This document shows, piece by piece, positions 48,904-60,662 of a DNA stretch of 64,000 nt; position 1 is the first letter of the stretch; each line of letters starts with the position of its first letter. This DNA comes from Acorus gramineus. Its lineage: Eukaryota > Streptophyta > Magnoliopsida > Acorales > Acoraceae. Both the position numbers and the translations under genes were made by a program. The stretch spans positions 12,830,563 to 12,894,562 of the forward strand of contig CM060850.1 in NCBI GenBank assembly GCA_030737835.1. Reading direction: 5' to 3'. The notes under the pieces are model-generated. The model did not search any database. It saw only the letters and a program-made list of their open reading frames with translations, and was not told the origin of the DNA.

Positions 48904-49985
48904 CACAAAAACGAGAGAATGATTTCATTGTTTTCCATTATTTGTATAAATAGCCTATATAAAGTGGTTAAGAAAATGACAACTCTTTGACAAATTCATT
49001 TACTTTTTATTTTTTTTTGTCTTAGTTTGTAAACAAACACACCCTAAATGATGTTTGTATTACAAATTCCATGGTGAGTGCAATAAGTGTCACTTAAAGC
49101 GTGCTCGGAATTTAAAGCGGTGTTTTAGAGACAATGAAAATACAGATAATTTAATGAATAAAGCGTGACAAACATTAATATAGAAAACGTCATGTTTGTC
49201 AAAAGATGTTTGTATCCGAGTTTGATATTTTCATCATAAAATCCATCCAAACGCGGATCTAAATAAGACTTTAATTAATGGTGTGTCTCCTATATGATAC
49301 ACTCTCAAATGTCACATAGATTTTTTTTTCACCGTATATAAATTTTATCTATCAATACAAATATTAAGCATTTCTTTCACTGAATTTCTTTGAATTTGAA
49401 TACATGTAAAACCAGATTGAAGTTCCACATTGTTACAAAATTAATTTGAATATATCCCCTGTTTAAATATAATTATATAATTAAAGTCCCCATGCCTATC
49501 ATTTCTGAATAATAAAAAATTGTTGCAAGACTGAGATCATGTGATTGCTTAATGGGTCACTTCAAGCATTAAATTGTACAAATATTTTAATGTCGTCCTC
49601 CACTGTTTGGTGCAGTGGTGAAAGGGTGAGTTTGTGGTTTTGATCCCTGCTATCAGCAGGTGAAAAATATGGTAACAGTCTTTGGGCTGGGTTTTGTCTT
49701 TTGTTCCTATCGATTTGTTGTAATCGCCCTGTGAGATCTATGTATCTAAAAGAAAAAGAAAAAGAAAATTAAGTGTGACACGACGTGATTTCGGACAATT
49801 CAACCGATTATATACTTTGTTAAATAAATCTTTTTTTATCATTCATGATTTTATTACTCATAATGTTACGATCTAATATAAACAATCTTTTTTACATGTT
49901 CGATTGTTCTTTTAAAATATATCACGTGTTATTAAATATATATATATATTTATAAAAAATAAAACACAATTTATAAAACAAATAT
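48904..49985. repeat. Tandem duplication, unit 2, with SINE-like segment
   Basis: Second copy of 47499-48638. The SINE-like part (about 49607-49770) has TGGTGCAGTGG as an excellent box A, GGTTTTGATCCC as box B, and ends AAAAGAAAAAGAAAAAG. Confidence 0.8.
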
Positions 49986-50464
49986 ATGCATGATTGAATG
50001 AATTTTATATATTAGTGAAATATAGATGTATTTTCATAGGCTGATTTCTTTCCCCCTCTCTCTCTTTTTCCTCTTTTCTCTCTTCCCTTCACCTTCCTTG
50101 ACCTCCTCTCCTCTGCCTCCTCCTTTCCTTTTTATTCCAACAACCAATTTTTTTGGGTTGATGAGGATTAAGGGTTTGTTGGTGGGAGTAAAATGTGTCT
50201 TTTTATTTTTATTTTTTGATAATTTTGGATCTGGTGAATAAAGCCACTCAAGTTTGGTTTTTTTAGACAGTTGCTTCTCTGATATTAAATTTAGTGGAGT
50301 TGGAAACAAACTTATTGAAATTTTAATGATGATTTGTAAGTATTGTTGAATCGAAAAAGGTTACAAATTTAGTCATTTCCTCCAATTCTCAACATATGCT
50401 CCAAGATTCTAAAAAAATGAAAAAAAGGAAAACATAAACTTTGAGAGAAATAATGGTAGTCAAT

Positions 50465-50522
50465 ACCTAGCTCGGCCGTAAGACCAGTTACGAAGGTCCC
50501 CTCGGTAAAAAGAAAAAAAAAT
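50465..50522 (+). mobile_element. 3' fragment of the SINE family at 36812
   Basis: TAGCTCGGCCGTAAGACCAG then GGTCCCCTCGGTAAAAAG parallels CAGCTTGGTCGTAAGGTCAG and GAGTCCCTCCGATATA at the end of the full SINE. The 5' part is missing. Confidence 0.55.
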
Positions 50523-50940
50523 GATAATCAACAAAATTATAATGGACAATTATAAATAATGAAAAATGATCTAATAATTAAATTTTGAATGCATAATTGG
50601 TGACCCAAGCTGACATGAAACAAAAGTGATAGAACATGTATTTTGTGATTAATTTAAAATCAACTTGCTAACCCAAACAAAAGCTGACATGAAACAAATT
50701 TATGAATCAGGACTTTAAAGTTATTTAAAAACTTATTATAACTATGATACAATCAATCTTAATTTAGTTCAATTTTTAGCCTCATCAAAATATTTATTTA
50801 TATTAGTGTATAAATTTATATGAAAGTACATTCATTATTTATAATATTCATATACCAATTAGAACGCTAATACACATACGCACTCAAAGGAAAAATATAT
50901 AAATATCATATACATGTACATGATTTAGGACAGAAAGATG

Positions 50941-51185
50941 AATTAAAATATAAGTCTAGGTGTAACTGTGTAACATTATTGTTATTCTATGAAGTAGGTC
51001 CTCAAAAATGAAAGCAAGGTAAAGCCATGGGGATTAGATCTTCTGAGATCTGCTACAGGAAATTAAAAAATAAGTCTAGGTGTAACTGTGTAACATTATT
51101 GTTATTCTATGAAGTAGGTCCTCAAAAATGAAAGCAAGGTAAAGCACAGCCATGGGGATTAGATCTTCTGAGATCTGCTACAGGA
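50941..51185. repeat. 120-bp near-perfect tandem duplication
   Basis: Units 50941-51060 and 51061-51185 are equal except for one base near the start and a 5-bp insertion (CACAG) in the second. Very recent duplication about 1.4 kb upstream of transporter copy C. Confidence 0.92.
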
Positions 51186-52577
51186 AATGAACTACTTTAT
51201 AGCAATCAATGAGAATGCGCCATGTAAGCTGAACGCACTGTGAAACCTCAAGCAAAAAAATCTTTACTGATAAAAGTATATGAAAATATATTGTTGACTT
51301 TTTTTTCATATGTAACGCAGTAAAAAACTGATAAAAAGATCCAATCAGCGTTGAGATCTCATAAGCTCCTTGAATCCACAAGGAATTCTTGAATCCACAA
51401 GGAAGAAAGCTCCAAAAGAGAGGAAATTCAAAATATTATTGATAAAAAATTGTCAACCCTAGATTACAAGTTTGCTATTTATACTAATAACATAAAATTA
51501 AAAAAATTACTAAAAATAGTAAAATTCGAAAACTAATTTTTCTGATTCTATGAGATCCTCAATGATCATAGGAATTGATAGAAATCAATTCCGATCTGTT
51601 ATGATTGAGATATCACAAATCGAAAACTTATTAAAAATAGTAAAATATCTAATTTAAAGGCCTAAATAAATGAATTTTAGAAAAATGAGAATTGTTAGTT
51701 GTATAACAACTAATCCAGAAGACCTCCTCGATATATTTCACCATGTAAAATTTTGTGCGATTCCGTGATCATTGATTTATAATTTATCTGATAGATCTCT
51801 TTTAGTGCTCCTGTGTACATGATTTGTCTTACATCAATATGTGTCGTTTTCTCATTCATTATTACATGATATGTTTAGTGGCACAGAGGATCCCATGCCA
51901 TAGGGACGGGCCACCGAACATATATTGTACCGTTTCGAGGTGGACAATATTGGTCTTGCCCCCTGCTTTTCATGTATCTGACAGAGACAATTTTAAATTT
52001 GATTCTTTATTAAAAAAATCTTATTTTACCATTAATTATTTTTATTTGATGAAGCTAACATCTTCAATACATGAGGGATAATCTTCCAGCCTCAGAAGGC
52101 CAAGTTTTAGCACCTGATCATATGTTTAGTAAAACATTAAGAATCAATGGCATCAATAAAAAAGAAGTGGTTATTATTATTATTATTATTTTATGAGTCT
52201 ATTAATTATTTAAAAAAATATTTATATTTTTCATCTGCAACTAAATCCAAAAATTAACCAATGCAGATATCATATATTACATGTGAATTGAGTAAACTAG
52301 GGATCGAAACACTTGCTATCCATTTTGAAAAATATTCACATTCAAAGAATATTATAAACAATTTATTATATACTTAAAAAACTATTAATATAAACATATT
52401 TCTTTTTAGAATACATATATATATATATAATTGATTCATAAACCTCACATGGGAAATTAGGCTAACCAACAAATACAGTTAGTTACTAGGTCCCCCACTC
52501 ACAAACACACATCAAAATGAAAGGGTGAGCCTGAGAAGCATAAAAAAGAAGTTAAAGACCTGCAATCCTGCAAAGCC
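51186..52577. promoter_or_regulatory. Upstream region of transporter copy C
   Basis: Contains the inverted LTR-like repeat (51360-51560), a (TTA)n run at about 52172-52190, and AT-rich DNA. The region 52430-52520 (TGATTCATAA, CTCACATGG, CCCACTCACAAACACACA) resembles 41545-41610 before copy B. No specific promoter element could be assigned. Confidence 0.4.
51360..51560 (-). repeat. LTR-like repeat, inverted partner of 40690-40925
   Basis: The complement carries TTCCTTGTGGATTCAAGAATTCCTTGTGGATTCAAGG and CTTGTAATCTAGGG, words typical of copia-type LTR ends. The opposite orientation to the 40.7 kb copy excludes a simple LTR pair. Confidence 0.55.
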
Positions 52578-55500
52578 ATGCTGAAAGAACAAGCTCCCCT
52601 CCTTGGCCAAATATTTGTTCAGGTCACCTATGGAATCATGTACCTCATCACCCGAGCCATGCTCGTTCAAGGCATGAGCCATTACATATACGTCGCGTAT
52701 CGCCAGATGTTCGCCATCCTCGCCATCGCTCCCTTTGCCTTCTTCTTTGAAAGGTAGTAAAAACAGATTTAATACCTATCACTGCAAGAGACATAATTTT
52801 TTTTTTATTGAGGTTGTGATGGCTTATGTGATGATCTTTTGTAGGAAGAGTTTCTGTGCACTACTCAAGCTGAAACATGTTTGTCAGATTTTCCTTCTTG
52901 CATTCCTTGGGTAATTGATTAACATCGAGAATTCTCTCTTTCCCCTCTCTGGATCCCATTAGTATTAGTCAATCTTTCTTATATATCTTTTGTCGGAGAT
53001 TGATCAGACCTGACTGGATCTTGTTTTGATCATCTTTTCCTTGATTTTTGACAAATTAACAAGATGTTTGGTTGTTTTTGATCTGTGATGGTTCTTTTGA
53101 TCATCCTTTCCTTGGATTTTTTAATATAGAATTGCAGTAGGTCAGAACATGTACTATGCAGGACTTTTATACACCTCCACTACTTTTGCTGCAACCACTA
53201 TCAATCTCATGCCCTCAATCACCTTTGTAATGGCATATATCCTAAGGTGATCTCTGATGAAGCAAACTCCATTGACTCACTATTTTTCAATCTTTATACA
53301 CAACCAACTTCTTGTGGATTTCAGGATGGAGAAAGTTGATTTGAGGCAGGAGAGGGCAAGCCAAGGTTGTGGGCACAGTTGCATGTGTGGCTGGGGCCAT
53401 GACCATGACCTTGTTTAAGGGTCCTCAATTGAACTGGCTGAGGTCTAATGAAAATCATGCTCAACCAGAATTAGTGCTTGATGTGTTCAGACCTTCAACT
53501 CAGTGGATTTTGGGGGCTGCTATGCTGTTTATCGCTGTTGCAGGGGGGTGTGCCTTTATCCTCTACCAGGTTAATTAGTGTCTCCCTTTCTATCAATTTA
53601 CACACTCCTTTTGGTTAGATTATTTTATTTTATTTTATTTTATCTTTATATTTTATACCATCAGCCAGATGAGTAAGATAGCATGTCAAGAGGTGATTTA
53701 GTATCTATCTATACATTGACATACAAAAATACACACATTTTTTCACAAATTAAGATTTCAAATGTTATTCATTAGGCCATATCTTGTCCTTAATATGTGA
53801 CTCCTTGACTTTAAACAGACTAGATAAAAGTTGGGTTAGTTTAACAAGAGGTTAAGATTTTAAAGATAAATTATCTTAAATTTAAGAGATAAAAAATCGT
53901 CAATTTGTATATATTTATATTTATCAAAATCAGGACAAAAATGCGGTTCAATCATTTAGGTAGAACAAAAAATCTCATTTTTATTTAAAAATCAGGACAA
54001 TTATTTGCACTTTATTCAAATAATTTTTTTACACCAATCAAGATAAGTTATCATCCCTCCACTTGTACCCACAATCATCCTCCTATCCGACCAATTCTCC
54101 CCTAACCAAATCTGTCCAAAAATAAAAAAAATATCTGAGACTTCATTTCAAGGGTTAGTCTAGGATCTTACCTAACCCATCTATATTTATAATTAGGTCC
54201 AACCATGTTTATGTGGTCCATCTCCATGACGTCATCTATTTGATTTGACATTAGACTCACATATTTTTTTAGATTGAATAATCTAAAATAACTTAATTCC
54301 ATTGATTGACTGAAATCCATATATTACTTTATATTAGTTGGTATACATATTCTCATTTATTTCAGTCATTCAAATATCCATTTTGAGGCCATTCTGACTA
54401 ATTCCCACTTATTCTAAGCCTTATTCTCAAATCAAACTAAGGCTTAAGGTTTATGATGGATTATGTATATCTAATTTTTTTTGGTCAATTAATGTTGGGT
54501 TGTCTTACATCATTGATACTAACTTTGACAAACAAAAATTGAATTTCTTAAAAAATGTACAAGAATTGCAGGCAAGGATAGCCGACGACTACCCTTCGCA
54601 GCTATCATCGACAACATTGGTGTTGTTCTTGGGTTGCATTCAGACTCTCATAATTGCCTTCATTTTGGAGAGGCCCTCAGCCTGGAAGTTGACCTGGGAT
54701 CTGCAGCTATTCACTTGCGTTTACAGCGTAATTTTTTTCAAACTTCTTATCGTTAGATTACGAATTAAAGAATATACAGGAATAAGGGAATGAATAAAAA
54801 AAAAAACATATTTGTTTGCAAGGAATAAGTGAGTATAGACAGGCCGACATGGGTGAAAATAAATTTATAATTGTGTTATTTTCACCCAATTTAACTAGTA
54901 TAAGGGGTTTACATGTCAAATCATCGATCATCATTTCTTATAAATTAAAAAGGTCTACATGTTGAATCATTTTTTTCACTTTTTATATAAATTATTATTT
55001 ATATTTATTCACCTTCTTATAACCATAATTTATCTATGGTCAACTAAATAAATAATAAAAAATTTATTATTATAATTTTTAAAGAGAATAATTAAAAAAC
55101 ACAACTGATTGGAAAATGATTTATTCACATTGGTATGATTAATTACACATCTTGTATTAACTTATGTGGCTACCCTGATCCAATGTTGAGAGAATCTAAA
55201 ACTTTGAAAAGATCTTAATTTATCATGTCAAATTTTAATTTTTTTTTTAAAAAGAATTGTGCTATGAATTTGATTAGCCATTGTTATAGAGATGGTAATT
55301 CATATGGGGCCATGTATATAATTTTGCATTTTATTGTTTATGTTAAATTTGTCTCAACTCTACCTGTGGCTAAGTTTAATTAAACGGACTAGTAGTGTTA
55401 GCTCATATTCAGCTCAGTTAGAACTCGTCCATGCTCGTTTGATTAGATAAATGAGTCGAGTTTGAACAATTTTTAAAGCTTGGTTATAAACGAGTCGAGC

Positions 55501-57249
55501 TCAAATCGAGCCCGAGCAGAGTCTCGAGTCTATATGAGCTTATTTTGAATATGATTATTTAGTGATGATTTTCAATTGAACTTTTCACGAGCCAAAAGAG
55601 TCGAATTTGAATACAAAATTAAGCTCGGTTTTGAGACAAGCCTAATTATAAACGAGTCAAACTTGAACATGTCAAAGCTTTGCTTGCTCGACTCGTTTAC
55701 CACCCCTAAATAGTGTCTTACTCATTTCGAATATTTCAAACCTAACTAAACTCGTTTAATAAATAGGTTATTGTGTCATAATAATTGTGTCTAAAATTGT
55801 CACCCTTATATTCAAGAAGAGATCATATGTTTTTTTAACCTTATCATACATTGGTTGATGCATCATCAGACGCGTGCAATTCATTTTCACTAACAATAAT
55901 ATTAATTCTGAGACCTTGTATGATGATACTGTTAGGCATATTTTTGTTCCACGTATATAATATTAGCAATGATAGTGAATTGCATTACTACTTGTCCTGT
56001 TGTACCTAACACTTTTTTATATACGACATAAGTAAATTTTGCCCAGATGGGGGAGGTCTTTCATTCCAAAAAAAAATATAAAAATAAAAATAATTATCAT
56101 TAAAACATGGTGAGCTGTGGTTTTTCTCATAGTAACCTATAGGCAAAATTAATGTTTGCACTTTTATAAAGGAACATTGACATATACCCATTATTGACCA
56201 TCTTTTAACTAGAGGAAAATAACTTCAAAATATTATGCTGAAAGAATGATGTGACATTTTATCACTGATTCAGAATTAATTTAAATCATCAAATTGGTCG
56301 AACATACGTTCACTGGATCAGAACTGTTAAAAGATATTCAGTCCAAAAAGGGAAAACAACTTTGAAGGGTTTTAAAGAGTAAATACCAAGTTTATATAAT
56401 GTATAACCCCTTTTTTTTTGGCAGGGGGTAGTTTGCTCTGCCATTGGGCTGTTCATTCAGATGTGGTGTGTGAAGGAGAGGGGCCCTGTTTTTGTGACTG
56501 CTTTCAGCACTTTATCAACTGTTTTGGTGGCCATATTTGAGCCTTTGCTTTTTCATGTGCCTCTCCATCTTGGAAGGTGAGATTACCACATTTTTTAATG
56601 CAGGTTAGATTAATCTAGATTTATGATTATATAAATAAGTAATTGGTTTTTTCTGTTAACTTTGTATATTTTGTTAGGATTAAGTGTTGGATTAATCAGA
56701 TTGGTTTGTATGGTTTGATAATGTGTACAAACCATTCAGATTATTTATTTTAGTAATGTATATGGACCAATCAAATTGCTTTTAGAGGTGTATAAATAAA
56801 TCATTTTTTTGTGAAACAAAAAGAAATCAAGTTTTAGTTTGTACATGTGCCTCTTTTATCAGTGACCAACTATCTGTTGGCGGATTGATAGAGATATCTT
56901 TATTCAATATGGAACCTAAGATTTAATCAAGAAGACAAAAACATTTGTCCCAAAAACATTGTTGTATGTAAAATAATGCATTATTTATATTAAACTCCTA
57001 TTCTTAGTAAAAGTATATATAACACTCAGGTATATCAATTCAATCATATAATTGATGGATTTGGTTTTCTTCAGTTTGGTGGGCTTGGTGTTGGTAATTG
57101 GAGGGCTTTATAGTGTCATATGGGGTAAAGCCTTGGATCAGAAGGTGATCAGTGGTGGCACCAAAGTTAGTGAAGATGAGACAGGAAGTGCTCAAATAGC
57201 AGAACCTTTGTTAGCAGATAGTGAAGATCATACAGTTACATTTCAGTAA
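52578..57249 (+). CDS. WAT1-related (nodulin MtN21/EamA) transporter, copy C, exon 4 frameshifted
   Basis: Plant drug/metabolite transporter superfamily protein; members carry auxin, amino acids or other metabolites across plasma membrane or tonoplast. Exons by splice signals and family match: 52578-52753, 52845-52910, 53130-53246, 53325-53569, 54572-54727, 56425-56576 and 57075-57249. The start opens MLKEQAPLLGQIFVQVTYG, followed by the family signature GMSHYIYVAYRQMFA and two EamA halves with about ten predicted hydrophobic segments. It ends in a short hydrophilic tail (PLLADSEDHTVTFQ). Exon 4 is 245 bp, whereas phase requires 247. Where copies A and B have GAGGAGCAGG this copy has GAGGCAGG. 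The joined frame therefore stops at 53416-53418 after about 150 residues; with the two bases it would be about 362, normal for the family. A downstream AG at 53348-53349 would restore frame with loss of about 8 residues. This is either a recent pseudogene, a rescued splice variant or an assembly error. Confidence 0.85.
55370..55710. mobile_element. hAT-like MITE in intron 5 of copy C
   Basis: Dense in CGAG/CTCG words (GAGTCGAG, AAACGAGTC) and ends CTCGTTTACCACCCCTA, the complement of the TAGGGGTGGTAAACGAG end seen in plant hAT MITEs. The left border near 55375 and the target duplication are unclear. Confidence 0.55.
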
Positions 57250-57537
57250 AATGTGAGAGAATCAAAACACAGTTGCTTCTAAATGGCCTCTCCTAACTTC
57301 TTATTATTGTGTTATTTCTCCACACAAATGAGTGATTCTACTTTTACAAGAAGTCAAAAACTCTGTAAAATCAAGTTGCTCAAAAGCATCACTTCTCAAT
57401 TCCAGATTCACCTAAGAAGCCATGGAATTTATAACTAGTATCTGGAATATTATTTTTAGATCCCTGAAATATTTCAAAGTTCATAAAAACAAAAGTACAA
57501 GCTTCATTTCAAAAACACATTTGTTATGATCCTCGCC

Positions 57538-58020
57538 TTCCGGTGGTGATGATGAAAGACCGGCGGAGACTCGCAAATCTCATCAAACTCTGCCTACTCT
57601 TCGACAATCTCATGCGGCGTCGGTGAAATTGGATTTCCAATCCGACACCATCATAAATAACGATCTGCTTTGCTGATTGGACCTCGCACGCCGCCTGTTC
57701 GACACAATGCTTGAACGAAACTCATTTCATGGATGGGCCCTCATGATCGCCCACCTGAGCTTCGGCGACCCTGAGTCGTCTCCGGTGGCGTTCCGACGTA
57801 TGGGTTCGTCTCTGAAAGGTTGCGGTGTCTCGGTCCCCGCGGCGTGCGTGAAGTCGGGGTTGTACAAGGGCGGCGTGTGCGGGGAAAGCGTGTCTCCGGT
57901 GCCGGATCGGAGGCGTACGTCGGGCAGAGCTTGTCTGAGTGGGCGTCCGACAATGTGAAACAATCGTGCAAGGATCTCCAGTGATCGGAGACAGAGATCA
58001 AGGAGAAGGTGACAGCGGAG
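57538..58020 (+). pseudogene. Fragment of a PPR (pentatricopeptide repeat) gene
   Basis: Reading across frames gives family-typical PPR text: VKLDFQSDTIINNDLL, then LDLARRLFDTMLERNSF with ALMIAHLSFGDPESSPVAFRRMGSS from 57677, then VPAACVKSGLYKGG. The pieces are separated by stops and frame changes (for example TGA just before LDLARRLF). The usual linker (MYGKCG-like) is missing. The local G+C content is well above the surroundings. PPR proteins normally process organelle RNA. This piece, about 300 bp after the transporter gene, has no start and no intact repeat series, so it is a dead fragment, possibly carried in by a mobile element. Confidence 0.7.
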
Positions 58021-58436
58021 AGGGAGGAGGAGCCGGTTAGTGGGATTAATTAATGGAAATCAAATCAAAACAAGGTGTTTTTTTTTTTTTCTTGATTGGT
58101 GGGTTCTGTGAAAAAAAAGTGGTGGGGATAGAGATACCTTTATTTAACACTGTACTGTATCATCTATTTTTCCGTCTCAATTCTGACATGCACGCTTTAA
58201 ATCTTTCAAAATAGTATACCTTTTACATATTTTTATAAAAATGAAACATATATTCTAATGAATTACATTGATACATTTATAAAAATAAACTGTGAAAATT
58301 TCTATCGATGCATATATCTCGCTAACGTGAATGTATGTTTCGGTGATTTTCTATCGATGCATATTTTCTATTGAGCACAGGGTTGGATACGGGGACTAAA
58401 AAATGCATATTTTCGGTTATTTTCTATCGATGCATA

Positions 58437-58848
58437 TCGGTCCCTCACTTCTTCATATTTCTTTTTTAGTCCCCATATTCAACTACCTATTTGGTTTTTA
58501 GTCCCTCCGTCTAACGTCCGTCCATACACCATTAATTTGTGAAATGTGATTTATTTTTAAGTCCCTATAAACTATGTTATTTAGTGATTAATCTCTCTCT
58601 TCTTCATATTTTACATGGACTAATCACTAAATAACATAGTTTACAGGGACTGATCACTAAATAACATAGTTTATAGGGATTTAAAAATAAAATCACATTT
58701 TACAAATTAACGGTGTATGGACGGACGTTTGATGGAGAGACTAAAAAATAAATAAATGGTTGAATATAAGAACTAAAAAAGAAATATGAAGAAGTGATGA
58801 ACCGATCCCTAAATAGACATGTTTACAGGGGCTTAAAATTAAAAATCC
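58437..58848. mobile_element. Foldback element 4
   Basis: The left arm (CTTCTTCATATTTCTTTTTTAG, CGTCTAACGTCCGTCCATACACC, TAAACTATGTTATTTAGTGAT) returns in inverse on the right, meeting near 58620 with an extra copy of the inner segment. The left outer end is truncated compared with the right. Half copy at 48637-48885. Non-coding. Confidence 0.75.
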
Positions 58849-60662
58849 CCCCCCTTTTTTTTGTCAGGGTATATATATGTATATTTTTTCTAACAAAAGA
58901 AAGATAATAAGAACTGTGATGAGACTACAACGTATCATTTTTCTATTAGACGAGGAATAACTAATGGGTATTAAAAGTGTATTATTAGAGAAGATTGCTC
59001 GGGTGATTTGATGTAAAACACCTTATTGGAATGATTAATTGGTAGCGGATGATTTTCAATTTAAAATTTTGAATATGAATTTTAGTTCGAATGCTAATCT
59101 TTCATTCATAGAAGATAAAAATAAATACATCGAAATTTTATTTATTGCAACTAATAATAAATTTTTGGAGAATTAAGTCAGCTAATCAGTTAAGATACGT
59201 TAGTTTGAAGAAATTTTCATTAACCGACATTAGGTTACGAGGTCTATATAAAGGGGGGTGAGGGTGTGTAACACAAATCAAATACTTTCAAGCCACAAAA
59301 AGAAGGTTTGGAGAAATATTGCTTTAGGTAAATATATAAATATTTATATTTATGTTTCTTTCATATTTCGTTTTGTTATTTTTTTCCCCTTTTGTAGTTC
59401 GTCCATTTTCCATCCTCTTTCGATTCCCAATATTTGGTATAATTGAAACTGTTTTATGTAATAGAATAGAGTCCACATTAAATTATAAATCATGCAACCA
59501 TCTTTCATTTTGATAATGGGATCATTTTAACAAATTATTTTGAACTTTTCCAATTGGGTTACCTTCGGCATTGCATGTAATTTTGTTCACCAAATTATGT
59601 GTTTAGTACATTAAAAACCTAAATTTATATTTAATATGGATGATTTATCACAGTAATCCCAATCCTCAATGTTGCATTCACTCCCAATAAATAATTTTTT
59701 GCATGTATTTTCTCAATAATGGCATAATACATTTATTAAATAATTTGATTATCTTTATTTTTTTTACTATACTTATTCTATATCATTTATAAATATACAT
59801 GTATCATACCAAATGAAACACTTGTCAAATATATCAAATATCTGTCGTACATAAACTTTGTTATCATAGATCTAATTTAGAGGATTATCCGACCTTTGGG
59901 TCACATTTTTTTTCACAGTTATTTGGTTGATTCTGATATGTATTTGCAGATCCATCTCATAAGAAAAAATGAATGAACCACATGATCAATTACCTAATAA
60001 TAAGCCTTGAAAAAAAAAGCCTAATAACTTGTAGTTTAGAAGGCCTGTAGTTAGAGATTTTATGGTAGTTAACCCAACAAACTTATTATTCGATTAAGAT
60101 TTCATGAAATGTATGTAGTTTATAACAAACTTATTATTAGAGGAAATTAAAATTATAGCCAATTAGATGTTCATTGTTCGAAGATTGCTGCGGATCGAAA
60201 TTCAAATGATTCGGAGGTGATTTACATTTTAGGATTTTCAAGTTCTAAATTCAAATGTTTGTTAATATCCTTCGGTTGATCAAAGCCAAATTCATAGATA
60301 CACACAACACACATTCCGTGTGATGTAAATCTTTGATGAGTTTATAAGAAAAAAAAATAAAAAAAATCTAATGTGACCAAATTTAAATGTTAAAGAAAGA
60401 AAAAAAAAGAGCCCAAACTCCTGGTTTCAGTTTTGAATCTCCACTACTTGAGGAATAATGTATAGCTAGGCCATTAGAATTCGAATACACAAGTCTCATT
60501 GTTAGAGATTAGATTCATGGTCAAATTCGCACGGCATCTTTGATGAATGATGTCTCAGAAGTTCTTGTTTTGTTGTTAAGAGTATAGTAATGAATTAGAG
60601 AACCAATATAATAATAATAATTTATGCTTGCCTACCTCTACAGATAACAACAATATCAAGAG
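58849..60662. other. AT-rich intergenic region upstream of the F-box gene
   Basis: No gene supported. A (TAA)n run at about 60611-60622 lies shortly before the start. No defined promoter element. Confidence 0.4.
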
